Shown piece by piece: positions 40,498 through 49,159 of a stretch of 64,000 nt of DNA (position 1 is its first letter; every line of letters starts with the position of its first letter). Under the pieces are notes generated by a model that did no database searches, was not told where the DNA came from, and saw only the letters and a program-made list of their open reading frames with translations. The position numbers and the translations under genes were made by a program. The stretch covers positions 868,001-932,000 of the forward strand of contig CAWESU010000001.1 in assembly GCA_963811805.1 (NCBI GenBank), read 5' to 3'. This stretch comes from DAHUXN01 sp963811805 (GTDB taxonomy: Bacteria > Acidobacteriota > Terriglobia > Acidiferrales > UBA7541).

Positions 40498-41015
40498 GGT
40501 TCGCCTCCGGCCGCTGGCAGCCAATTGAGCGGCAGTCGATTGCGGTCCTCTTCCGATCGCAGAGCCCGGTATGCTCGGGCCACACGATTGACGTAGCCAA
40601 AAACCTCAGGAGATGAATAGGCGAGTCCCCGCAAAAGGATCACAGACTCTCCCGTGTAATAGGCCGCGAGAACCAGGCGCAGGTCCCCCCGAAACAGGTG
40701 GATGAGCCAAGCTAGATAGGCCACCCCGCCGCGAATGTTGTCCTCGATGTCGAACCGATTGTGCACTCCGAAGCGGCGCGCTGTCGCCGGCATCAGCTGC
40801 ATCAATCCTGCAGCTCCTTTGCTCGAAACCGCATCGGGATTCCAGCCGGATTCAACTTCGATGACCGCATCGACTAGGGCGGCCTGGACTCCGAAAGCCG
40901 CAGCGTAAAATGCAGCACACCGCGCCAACTCATCCGGCACTTCTCTCCGCTCGGCAGCGCGGGTTGCTGGGGCGACGAGAGTGAAGAGAACGATGGCATG
41001 AATCAATTTGTTCAC
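40494..41015 (-). CDS. Lytic transglycosylase (VirB1-like)
   Basis: 173 residues with a signal peptide (residues 1-20) and an SLT domain: IEVESGWNPDAVSSKGAAGL with catalytic E55, then MQLMPATARRFG, NIRGGVAYLAWLI and LAAYYTGESVI. It locally opens peptidoglycan for channel assembly. The start overlaps the MoxR-like gene stop by four bases. Confidence 0.88.
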   Translation of the reverse strand: MNKLIHAIVLFTLVAPATRAAERREVPDELARCAAFYAAAFGVQAALVDAVIEVESGWNPDAVSSKGAAGLMQLMPATARRFGVHNRFDIEDNIRGGVAYLAWLIHLFRGDLRLVLAAYYTGESVILLRGLAYSSPEVFGYVNRVARAYRALRSEEDRNRLPLNWLPAAGGEP

Positions 41016-41956
41016 GGGCCGCCTACCGATGCACCCACGCAGCTCGCCGCGGGCTGGAGTCTGTCCCGGTATATTTTCGAGTCCCGAACCAAGCCTTCGA
41101 ATCCCTCTCGCAAGAGCAAGCGTCCTCGGTCTCCCTCGGTCTTCGCCAGCAAAGGCAAGAGAACGTCTCTTTGCTCCGGCGCGATTTCCTTTATCCCTAG
41201 GATCTCGAGCGCTTGCGCGAGAACCAGCATTTCGGCGATCGACGGCGGTTTTTCCATGTTCCAGCCGCGGAGAGCCTGGGCAAAACCTGCCATCTGGCCA
41301 AGTAACTCCCTGTTTCGGTTGGAACCTCGCGCTCCCAGAATCTCGAGTTCTCGTTCGACGGTCGGATAATCAAAGCGCAGATAGAGGCATCTGCGGCGCA
41401 GCGGATCACCCAAGCGCCGCTCTTCATTGGAACTCAGGACAACAAAGGGAACCACGTCCGGTTTAATCGTTCCCAGTTTCGGAACAGTGATCTGCCATGC
41501 GCTCAAGATTTCGAGGAGCAGCGCTTCGAAGGCGTGATCCACCTTGTCGAGCTCGTCGATCAGCAGCACGCACGGACGTGTTTTGTAGCGAAGAGCTCGC
41601 AGCAAGGGACCTTCGGCGAAAAAGTCGATGGCATGCAACCGGCGCCCGATCGAGTCCCAGTCCTCCCCTAAGATCCCTCCCTGGGTATCCAAGAAGAGCT
41701 TTTGCAGGGACTCATCAAATTTTCCGATAGCCTTCTCTTCGGTGATTCCCTGGTAGCACTGCAACCGCTCCATGGCGGCCTTCCCGGCAGCCGCGACGGC
41801 ATAAGCCAACTCGGTTTTTCCGCAGCCAGGCGGACCTTCGACCAGAAGCGGCTTCTTCATCTTCGCCGCGAGATAGATGATTTCGAGGGTCACTGGATCG
41901 ACGACGTACTGTGCATCGTGCAGTCCTTGCGCGAGCTCCTCGACCGACGCGAACAC
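41012..41956 (-). CDS. MoxR-like AAA+ ATPase
   Basis: 314 residues: Walker A GPPGCGKT (41-48), Walker B VLLIDELDKV (about 129-138), sensor and arginine residues in LSSNEERRLGDPLRRRCLYL. MoxR ATPases act as chaperones that remodel protein complexes. It begins the secretion operon and overlaps the transglycosylase gene. Since no VirB11 traffic ATPase is seen, it may assist assembly in its place, an inference from position. The GTG at 41956 is preceded by GGAGAGG. Confidence 0.85.
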   Translation of the reverse strand: MFASVEELAQGLHDAQYVVDPVTLEIIYLAAKMKKPLLVEGPPGCGKTELAYAVAAAGKAAMERLQCYQGITEEKAIGKFDESLQKLFLDTQGGILGEDWDSIGRRLHAIDFFAEGPLLRALRYKTRPCVLLIDELDKVDHAFEALLLEILSAWQITVPKLGTIKPDVVPFVVLSSNEERRLGDPLRRRCLYLRFDYPTVERELEILGARGSNRNRELLGQMAGFAQALRGWNMEKPPSIAEMLVLAQALEILGIKEIAPEQRDVLLPLLAKTEGDRGRLLLREGFEGLVRDSKIYRDRLQPAASCVGASVGGP

Positions 41957-42460
41957 CGATTCCGCCTCTCCAAGACGGCCCGAACATAACCCAAGAATTT
42001 TCCGCGCGCACTCGGTCGGAGTTCGTTATGCGCGTTGGCGACCGCAGAATAAACGGGCGCAAGAGGCTGCGCCCGACAGATAACGCGGGGGCTAGGGTGG
42101 GTGTGCGCTAGAAGCTCTTGCCAATGAGCGATACCGAGGGATTTTTTCGGCCAGTCAGATCTATTATGGCTGGCTTTCGCGCGTCCACCGAAGAACCAGG
42201 AAATTGGGGCAGTCGAAACTTTCATCGCTACCGCAGTTCGTGGTCTCGCGAGGGCGAGCCCAATCTTTCGCATTCCACGTTCGCGGCCTCGTCGCGTGAG
42301 TCGCAGCATAATTTTGCCAGTTTCCGCTTTCATGCCTAGCATCGGTACGCACTTCGGTTTTAGGATCATTAGACTCTCCTGACGCCGATGCTTCGCACGA
42401 GCCCGCAAGATTTTCCGCCAGTCCGACGTTTCATGGCTAATCCCCTTTACGGGCCGCCGC
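41957..42460. promoter_or_regulatory. Divergent intergenic region with leader hairpin
   Basis: This 504-base gap separates the leftward secretion operon from the rightward 42461 gene and must contain the operon promoter. A perfect 8-bp hairpin with a 6-base loop (42054-42061 with 42068-42075, CGGGCGCA and its complement) lies 98 bases before the MoxR start and could be an attenuator. No gene is supported here. Confidence 0.4.
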
Positions 42461-43468
42461 TTGATTGGCCTTTTGATTGTGGGTAGTCTCGGGCCGAGAT
42501 GGGACGTTCTTAGTCCCTTCTGGGAGCGCTCGGTGTACCTCGCCAACCATGGCATAGGGAGAGAATCTGTTTCGAAGCTCGAGCGGAGAGTACAGTCTCT
42601 CGCGGGCCGCCGGGCGAAGAAGCAGCTGCTGCAGGTTCCGTGGCCGCGCTTCCGCCAGGCCTATGAGGAATATGCCGGCTGGCAGGTTCTGACGCTTTGG
42701 GCCCGCGCCGTCATAGCAGCAGAGGGCCGGGCACCCTCCGAACTCTTGCGAATGCTACGAGAACATTGTCCCGGATTCATCGAGAGTGAATCAGCTCGAG
42801 GCCATCCAAACTTGCTGGCTTTCCATCTTCTCGAGTGGGTTCACGCGCAAAAATTCGGCGATGCCAAGCGGCAGGACTGGTTCGATGCGCTGACCTTCTA
42901 TGGAGTCAGGCATCCTCGCTCCGAGTGTGCCTGGGCGTACTCGGAGCACTGCGAGACCGCGTGGAAGAAAAATCCGCCAAAGGGATTACCCCCCTTGGGA
43001 GCGTGGGGCCAGCAAGCCTGGCAAGTGATGCTTTGCGAGAGTGTTCGCTATGTCGATCTCGCCAAGGGCGTGGAAAAATATCTTCATTGGGAAACGCTGG
43101 CTCTATGGCTCCGGCCTTTGTTGCTTTCGGGCATCGAGCTGCCGGGGCATGTGCTCTGCGAGCTAGAACGTCGATATCCGGAGATTCGCCAGTACAAGAC
43201 CCTCGCTACAGCTCAAGACGCCAAGGAAAGGGCGAGGATATGGCAACAGGTGAGCAGGCACCGCCGAGGTCAACGCCAATCCGAGGCAAGAGGGACGGCC
43301 TGGCCAAGCCTTCTTCTCGAACGAGTGCGCACGCACCCCTTGCACCTGCGGCTGGTCGTTTATGCGAAGCTTTGGGCGGAGGGGTGGGCGACAAACCGGC
43401 AGCAGCCCTACCCATCTCTCCGCCAGTGGCGCCGAGCTGCCGATCGCTACGTCAAAGCCCGAGCTTAG
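42461..43468 (+). CDS. Hypothetical protein of the element's right arm
   Basis: 335 residues as read from a TTG; the true start may be a GTG at 42479, and no clear ribosome site is seen. The protein is basic and aromatic-rich, with helical segments (SKLERRVQSLAGRRAKKQLL, AYEEYAGWQVLTLWARAVIA, LLAFHLLEWVHAQKFGDAKR, PSLRQWRRAADRYVKARA). It has no recognised motif and no membrane segment. It is the only plus-strand gene in the right arm and ends 16 bases from the convergent 43484 gene. A DNA-binding or processing role is possible but unproven. Confidence 0.55.
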   Translation: MIGLLIVGSLGPRWDVLSPFWERSVYLANHGIGRESVSKLERRVQSLAGRRAKKQLLQVPWPRFRQAYEEYAGWQVLTLWARAVIAAEGRAPSELLRMLREHCPGFIESESARGHPNLLAFHLLEWVHAQKFGDAKRQDWFDALTFYGVRHPRSECAWAYSEHCETAWKKNPPKGLPPLGAWGQQAWQVMLCESVRYVDLAKGVEKYLHWETLALWLRPLLLSGIELPGHVLCELERRYPEIRQYKTLATAQDAKERARIWQQVSRHRRGQRQSEARGTAWPSLLLERVRTHPLHLRLVVYAKLWAEGWATNRQQPYPSLRQWRRAADRYVKARA

Positions 43469-43483
43469 CCAAGCATGGCTAAG

Positions 43484-44710
43484 TCAGGCACAACACTCCG
43501 ACTCGGACGGATTGCATTTTTGGCTGTGCCGGAAGAACGCGTTACCGCGAATCGTGCGGCCGCACTTTGTGCAACGCCGCACGATGTCGGCGTGTCTCCG
43601 TAAGGGCCTCAGAAGCAGCGCTGCCGTTTCATCTGTGCGAGGAGCAAAGTTCATAGTACTCTCGAGCCAGTCGCGCGTTTCGGAGTCCAAAAACTGAGAA
43701 TTGATCAGAGCTCCATGACGCCGGCAGAAAATGCCAAGCGACTTCTCGGTGATCCTTGGATCGTAGAGTTTTAGGATGCCCCGAGCAACCAAGTTTTCCA
43801 CTGCTTCGGTGGCCGCGTTCAATGACCTGGCGACTTCCGCCCACGCCCGCTTGGCCCGCAAAGACTTGCCGGGGATGGAAGAGCACAGCGACGAACCTTG
43901 GGTTACCGACCCGCGCGTTGCCGACATGGCAAGTTCAAGCTGCACTGGTGTGACTTGAGCCGTTTCTTCAACTGCATTCTCGCCCCTCATTTGCAAACGC
44001 CCGGACCGACGTACGCGATCGAGGGATCCTCTGGTGATGCGGGGATCCCGAACTTCCAGCAGTCCTTTCACAATAAAACGCCGGATCGTGCTCGCGGAAA
44101 GATGAAGCTCCTTTGCCAGCGCAGACCGCGCGAAACCCTCCCGATGAGCACGGCTGCTTTTGCCCTGTAGAATGAGGCGGCAACGAACCGCGGCTTGCGA
44201 GCGGTGCAGTGTCTTCGCAATCGCGCGAACACTCTTGTAGCCCGCGAGGTCTAGCAAAATGCGGTCGTCCTCTTCCGTCCAAGCCAGACGCGAACGTTCC
44301 TGACCACGCCTAGAATTTCCCTGAACTAAACCGAGTTTTGCCGCGCGTCTCCAAACTGCGTGAGCGCGCCAATCGGGGTGCCGCTTCAGTAGCTCGGATA
44401 CAGCTCGCCGTTTCCCGTGCCATCCAGCCTGATATCCCGCGCACAGGATCTTCTCATCCTCAGGGCTCCAAATCGAACGGAAGGGGCGCGGCTGCCGCGT
44501 CGAGTTCTTGAGCTGGCGAATGCGGCGCCAGAGTTCTGTCCTTGGCAACTCCGTTTCGTGTACCAATATCCTCTCGATGGCCGCATGCGAACCCTCACGC
44601 CCGCGCCTCGCGCCCGCACGCAGCATGTCGTCGACTTGTTCCCGGGAGAAAAAGCGCAAGGAGAAACTGTCCGCTGTAGGTTCCCGACGGTCGGCCATCG
44701 ACGCAAACAC
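43484..44710 (-). CDS. Multi-HTH (SANT/Myb-like) DNA-binding protein with C-terminal zinc finger-like motif
   Basis: 408 residues. Repeated W-x-x-E-D-(E/D) units (SIWSPEDEKILCAGYQAGWH, then RLAWTEEDDRILLDLAGYKS with VRAIAKTLHRSQAAVRCRL) are SANT/Myb-like helix-turn-helix domains. They are followed by further HTH units (SALAKELHLSASTIRRFIVK and WAEVARSLNAATEAVENLVA), each preceding a matching DPRIT segment (VRDPRITRGSLDRVR, LYDPRITEKSLGIFC). The C-terminus has C-T-K-C-G-R-T-I and H-S-Q-K-C, a possible zinc finger. It reads like a tandem DNA-binding protein for repeated sites, for example a regulator or partition factor. The GTG at 44710 or the ATG at 44698 may be the start. Confidence 0.6.
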   Translation of the reverse strand: MFASMADRREPTADSFSLRFFSREQVDDMLRAGARRGREGSHAAIERILVHETELPRTELWRRIRQLKNSTRQPRPFRSIWSPEDEKILCAGYQAGWHGKRRAVSELLKRHPDWRAHAVWRRAAKLGLVQGNSRRGQERSRLAWTEEDDRILLDLAGYKSVRAIAKTLHRSQAAVRCRLILQGKSSRAHREGFARSALAKELHLSASTIRRFIVKGLLEVRDPRITRGSLDRVRRSGRLQMRGENAVEETAQVTPVQLELAMSATRGSVTQGSSLCSSIPGKSLRAKRAWAEVARSLNAATEAVENLVARGILKLYDPRITEKSLGIFCRRHGALINSQFLDSETRDWLESTMNFAPRTDETAALLLRPLRRHADIVRRCTKCGRTIRGNAFFRHSQKCNPSESECCA

Positions 44711-45270
44711 CTTGTCCTATTCGGTCGAGCGACGAAATGCACTTCATAACGGCTCCTCTTGCTGGAGGAGCGCTGCTTCAAAGTTCGTTTGGCGAGGCGG
44801 TGGACTGTCTGGGATGACCCCGTATTGTCTAGGGCGGCATGCTCATACTCCTTTGCACGGATGTTCGTTGCTCGGAAAAGCGGCCAGCGCGTGAGCGCCC
44901 AATAGTGCTTTCCGCGACGGAAAAACGGTGGAATACCTTATTTCTGGTCGGAACATCGGTCAGCTATCGGCGAGAATTCGAAATCGACATCGGAATCAGG
45001 GGCGTGCTGCACCTTCAATGTACAAGGTAGGCTTTCAGCGAAGCTGTGTTTTGGCAGGTATTGCGACCACGGGACGATTTGCGCTGATTCTCCGAGGTCA
45101 CTCGGACATTAAGAGCTGCTAATTTGCTCGGAGATTCCGAGCGCGTCGAGTCCCAATTTGCGGTAAGGGGACACGAGCGGTGTAAAGTTGATCGCCATGG
45201 ATCGCACTCCTGCGCGTGCGCCAGCAGTGGCCTGAATTACGGCTCGAGGTTGGGGCGCGGGGTATCTTGC
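44711..45270. other. Gene-free 560-base stretch at the likely right end of the element
   Basis: Only short overlapping frames without ribosome sites or motifs. I searched it for a repeat of the tRNA-Met 3' end and saw none. It contains a few short inverted repeats and is presumably where the element meets the chromosome or a later scar. Confidence 0.35.
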
Positions 45271-46884
45271 CTATGACAGTTCTCGGCTCTGCCGTGCTCT
45301 TCCTAGAACCTCGTCGACGTGCTGCAGATCTGCCAAGCGCTGCTCAAGCTCGGCACGAAAGATTTCCGCTTGCTCATAAAGACGCGCATTCTGAATGGCC
45401 ACCGCCGCGGGAATGGCAAGCGACTTCGCAAGCCGCAAATGCTCCTGCGTGAACGTCTGATTGTCCGTATCGCCGAGGGAAAGAAAACCAAGCACCTGTT
45501 GGGAGGCAACCAAGGGCACGCACAACCAGGAACGCAGGTGGGAGAAACCCTTGAACTTCGCCCATTCTCCTTCTTGGGCTGTGTTCGTGATCAAAAGGCT
45601 CTTCTTTGTAGCCAGGATATCCATGAGAAAGCGGTTGCTCAATGCATCCAACGTTGCCGGAGAATGTGGCAGGTGGCGATTCGGTTCGCAGTTCTGAACC
45701 TCACGAGCCAGGAACAGGCGAGTATCGGCTTCCACCAAGATGACTTGCGCCGATTCGCAGGGAACCAGTTTCAGCAGGGACTGAAGCAAGGTATCCAGCA
45801 CGTAGTCCATGCTCAGGTTCTGCGTGAGCGCGAGACTTGTCTTGCGAAACGCCTCGGCCTCGGCCCGCGCCGCTTCCGCCATATCTAGATTCCGCGCCAT
45901 CTGCTCTTCCGCCGATCTCCGCGCGGTGACGTCCTGGGCGGTCCCGACAAGACGCTGGACAATTCCGGCAGAATCCCTCACCGGAAACCCGCGCACCAAG
46001 ACCCAGTGGATCGTCTGGTCGGCTCTGACGATTCGGAATTCCTCATCGAATTGGCCAGACGCAAGAGATTCATTTAATCGCGACAGCACCCGAACTCGAT
46101 CTTCAGGATGAATGACATCTTCGTATGATCTAGGATCTTCACCAAGTGACTCGATGGGGCGGCCGGTGATTGTTTCATACGCCGGGTTGACGTAGAGGAC
46201 TTTCATGTTCTCTGCATCCAACATCCAGAAAATCTCTTGGATGTTATTAGCCATCTGCTGAAAGCGCCCCTCGCTTTCGCGTAAGGCAGCTTCCGCTTGC
46301 TTCCTCTGGGTGATGTCACGCAGCACGGCGACGTGGCGGCCAAGTAGGTAGTTGGCTTTCACCGTATATTCAATAAAAAGTGCCGTTCCATCGGGCCGAA
46401 GAATCGGCGTCTCGTTATGCGCGCATTTTCCGTCAACGAAATTCTTCCAAGTGCTCCGGAAATCCCGCGTGCCGGCAAAGAGTTTTTCGATCGACGTACC
46501 GACAAGATCCTGATGGTCGTTTCCAAATAACGAGAGCGCCGCTGGGTTGGCTTCGAGACAAATTCCGTGATTATCAAAAACTACGATTCCGTCGAGAGCA
46601 TTATCGAAGACCGACTTGTATTCAAGCTCGGTGGCATCGAGTGCACTGGCCGTTTCGTGTTGCTCTTTGCGTGCGAGAATTAGAAACCGAACGTGAAGAC
46701 CTATAGCGATGGCGAGAGCCATGAGGACGAGTATGAGGAGCATCCAAGAAAAGGAGCCAGTATAGAAGCGGGCCGTGAACGCGGTCGAGAGCAAGCCCAG
46801 GCCTGTCAAGCCGATGAGAATGGAGCCGAAGCGCATCCAACGGTGCGATTGACGCTTAGTGAAACTTGCAAGACGCACTTGCAT
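45271..46884 (-). CDS. Membrane PAS-PAS-GAF sensor, output domain missing
   Basis: About 537 residues from the ATG at 46884 (GAGG upstream). Two membrane segments (about 20-38 and 45-66), a PAS domain (YKSVFDNALDGIVVFDNHGI), a second PAS with PAC (MANNIQEIFWMLDAENMKVL, EEFRIVRADQTIHWVLVRGF), and a GAF domain (LTQNLSMDYVLDTLLQSLLK, LRSWLCVPLVASQQVLGFLS). The protein stops after LEQRLADLQHVDEVLGRARQ, the linker that normally leads into another PAS or a histidine kinase core. No HisKA or ATPase domain follows, so the protein is a truncated sensor kinase or a stand-alone sensor. Confidence 0.75.
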   Translation of the reverse strand: MQVRLASFTKRQSHRWMRFGSILIGLTGLGLLSTAFTARFYTGSFSWMLLILVLMALAIAIGLHVRFLILARKEQHETASALDATELEYKSVFDNALDGIVVFDNHGICLEANPAALSLFGNDHQDLVGTSIEKLFAGTRDFRSTWKNFVDGKCAHNETPILRPDGTALFIEYTVKANYLLGRHVAVLRDITQRKQAEAALRESEGRFQQMANNIQEIFWMLDAENMKVLYVNPAYETITGRPIESLGEDPRSYEDVIHPEDRVRVLSRLNESLASGQFDEEFRIVRADQTIHWVLVRGFPVRDSAGIVQRLVGTAQDVTARRSAEEQMARNLDMAEAARAEAEAFRKTSLALTQNLSMDYVLDTLLQSLLKLVPCESAQVILVEADTRLFLAREVQNCEPNRHLPHSPATLDALSNRFLMDILATKKSLLITNTAQEGEWAKFKGFSHLRSWLCVPLVASQQVLGFLSLGDTDNQTFTQEHLRLAKSLAIPAAVAIQNARLYEQAEIFRAELEQRLADLQHVDEVLGRARQSRELS

Positions 46885-47523
46885 AAATGTCCGCCTCAGG
46901 AGATTTGGCGGTCGTGACTCTAGGAGGATGCTATGCTCGTCAAGTAGGGGAGTCAATATGCCTTGCCCTAGGCCAAGTCATTGGTCGATTTAGGGAAGTC
47001 CAGAAAACTCCTCTTCCAAATTCCTCGCCTTCCTCCTCCAATATCAGATACGTATGGAAGTCGCCGGCAACATAGCAGACCTGCGTCCGGGCCGAGCGGC
47101 ATCGCCCCGCCAGATAATCGTCGCGGGCCCAGCTTCGGCTCGGCCTAGCAATTTCACCGTTGCCCACTCTGATGCTTGCGATCTCGAGCGTTGAGGCGGG
47201 AAGTTCTCGGTCCGCGAATTCACGAACATTGGGTCCATCTCGTCATCGCTTCGCAATGTGCGCAATGCAAGAGAGCTCCGTGGAGCGATTGCAAGTCGTC
47301 CGGTTTCGGCTGCTCCGGCCGCATCGGCTCGCCGTTAGGGCAACAATTGCAGAACAACAAAATAGCTCCCTCTTCTCACGAACTCAGGGCGCGTGGAACG
47401 TCCCCTGATAGTTCAGATTTGTTGTGTCGGTGGCAGAAGACGCGTACGATCCACAGACCATCTCGGCGAGGCAAGCCGTATTGATGGAGCGGACGGAGTC
47501 ATCTTCGGATTGAGGAGGATGCG
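46885..47523. other. Gene-free stretch
   Basis: 639 bases between two divergent genes with no supported coding frame; only short overlapping frames with poor composition. It should contain both promoters. A GGAGG site lies just before the M24 peptidase start. Confidence 0.4.
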
Positions 47524-48864
47524 ATGTTGTCAAGGCGCTCATTTCTGCGGTTGTCGTCGGCAGGTGTCGCGGCCGCCGCCGCTACCAAGTTGACGATGGG
47601 CGCTTCGGCGCGGGGCCGACAGCCCCAAGAAGCCATGCGCGGACCGCTTCCGCCACCAATTGCGGCGCTGTCGTCGATGACCGCTCGGGTGCGACCGATC
47701 ACGAACGACGAGCGCATGGTGCGCGTCGAGAAGGCCAAGAGGCTGATGGCGGCGAATAAGATCGACGCCATCGCCCTGTGTGGAGGCACCTCGACCCTCT
47801 ATTTCGCCAATGCCCAGATCGGCGGGGGTGAGCGTCTCTGGGCGGTCGTGATTCCCGCCAAAGCCAACCCGTTCATCATATGTCCGGCTTTCGAGGAGGG
47901 ACGCGCGAGGGAGATCCTTGCCAGTAGTCCCTTCGGGTCAGCGGCGGACATCCGAGTATGGCAAGAAAACGAGAACCCGTTCGCCCTGCTCATTAAGAGC
48001 CTCAAAGATCACGGCATCGGCACGGGCCGCCTGGGAATTGAAGAGACGGTCAAATACGTTTTCTCGAATAGCCTCGCCAACGCGGGGGCACACGCCATCG
48101 AGGCCGTCAGCGCGACACCGGTCACGGCCGGGTGCCGCATGATCAAGAGTGATCACGAGGTCGACTGCATCCGGATAGCGGCCCGGGCCACGCTCAGCGT
48201 GTACGAAGCGGTCTACAAGTCCCTGAAAGTGGGGATGACGGGAGCAGACGTGCAAGCTCTAATTCGCGCCGCCTACGCCCAGGTGGGATTCGTGGGAGAG
48301 GCGAGCATGAATATCGGCGAATACACGGCTTTGCCTCACGGATCAAGAACGCCGCAAACCATCCGCGAAGGCACGATCATCATGCTCGACGACGGTTGCA
48401 AGGTGGAGGGGTTTACTTCAGATATCACCCGGACCTTTGTGCTGGGCAAGCCGACCGACAAGATGGTGAAGGTCTTCAATATCGTCCACGAAGCGCAGCA
48501 AGCTGCTTTGAAAGCCGCAAAGCCCGGGGTAGTGACGGGAGCCGTCGACGCCGCCGCCCGAAAAGTCATCGTTGACGCCGGCTACGGCCCAGGCTTCAAG
48601 TACTTCACCCATCGCGTCGGTCATGGCTTGGGCATGGATATGCATGAGTGGCCGTACTTGGTCGACAACAACATGTGGGGTTCACCCTTGCACCCGGTGC
48701 TGCAAGCGAACATGACTACCAGCGACGAACCGGGTATCTACATCCCGGGCGAATTCGGAATTCGGCTCGAAGATGACTTGCACGTGACCGAGGATGGTGC
48801 CGAGCTGTTGACTCCGGCTAGCCCGTCACTCGAAGATCCGTTTGGATCTAGCACGTCGTCTTGA
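47524..48864 (+). CDS. Tat-exported M24 family (Xaa-Pro) metallopeptidase
   Basis: 446 residues with a twin-arginine signal (MLSRRSFLRLSSAGVAAAAA). N-terminal creatinase-like domain (about 60-200), then the pita-bread M24 domain with dinuclear metal ligands in order: MLDDGCKVEGFTSDITRTF (two Asp), HRVGHGLGMDMHEWPY (His), SDEPGIYIPGEFGIRLEDD (two Glu). Expected to cleave Xaa-Pro dipeptides in the periplasm or export a folded metalloenzyme. GAGGA precedes the ATG. It resembles many acidobacterial secreted aminopeptidase-P-like proteins. Confidence 0.88.
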   Translation: MLSRRSFLRLSSAGVAAAAATKLTMGASARGRQPQEAMRGPLPPPIAALSSMTARVRPITNDERMVRVEKAKRLMAANKIDAIALCGGTSTLYFANAQIGGGERLWAVVIPAKANPFIICPAFEEGRAREILASSPFGSAADIRVWQENENPFALLIKSLKDHGIGTGRLGIEETVKYVFSNSLANAGAHAIEAVSATPVTAGCRMIKSDHEVDCIRIAARATLSVYEAVYKSLKVGMTGADVQALIRAAYAQVGFVGEASMNIGEYTALPHGSRTPQTIREGTIIMLDDGCKVEGFTSDITRTFVLGKPTDKMVKVFNIVHEAQQAALKAAKPGVVTGAVDAAARKVIVDAGYGPGFKYFTHRVGHGLGMDMHEWPYLVDNNMWGSPLHPVLQANMTTSDEPGIYIPGEFGIRLEDDLHVTEDGAELLTPASPSLEDPFGSSTSS

Positions 48865-49159
48865 GCGCCGCGCCGGAGCCATCGGGTACGGTGAGGCCTG
48901 CCTGGCTCCAACCCTAAAGGTAACAATTTGCCCAGAATCCTTATCTCCTTGGTTCGCCTCGGGGCTTTGGTGTTGATGGCTCCAGTTGATGTAAGCGCGA
49001 TCCACGAACGGTAGGCACCCGAAGCAGTACCCCACGTCGCCCTTGGATTCTTCGGGTTAGGCGACCACTCGTCCGGAACTGTCGCATAAGTTGGGACGAG
49101 ACATGTTTCTTGCGGTACGATTGGTGCTACGTGCTTCTTGGCCCAGAGACAGGAGAGAT

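Larger units (their letters stand above)
10657..44710. mobile_element. Integrative conjugative element inserted at tRNA-Met
   Basis: The block starts at the tRNA-Met 3' end with a tyrosine integrase and excisionase-like gene. It continues through toxin-antitoxin pairs, decayed genes, a primase, a replication-relaxation protein, VirD4 and a nearly complete Trb/VirB-like secretion system, almost all on the minus strand. The left edge is clear. The right edge is not: I found no copy of the tRNA 3' sequence (the attR repeat) near 44.7 kb or up to 64 kb, so the end given here is simply the last gene that looks element-borne. Several inactivated genes suggest the element may be ageing or no longer mobile. 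Confidence 0.75.

Noticed and set aside
41890..42555. 221-codon minus-strand frame upstream of the MoxR-like gene
   Set aside because: Highly basic, motif-free, overlaps the MoxR gene start and lacks a ribosome site; it looks like a chance frame across a promoter region.
44711..47523. Search for an attR copy of the tRNA-Met 3' end
   Set aside because: No match longer than eight or nine bases was seen in this region or further right; the right boundary is left open.
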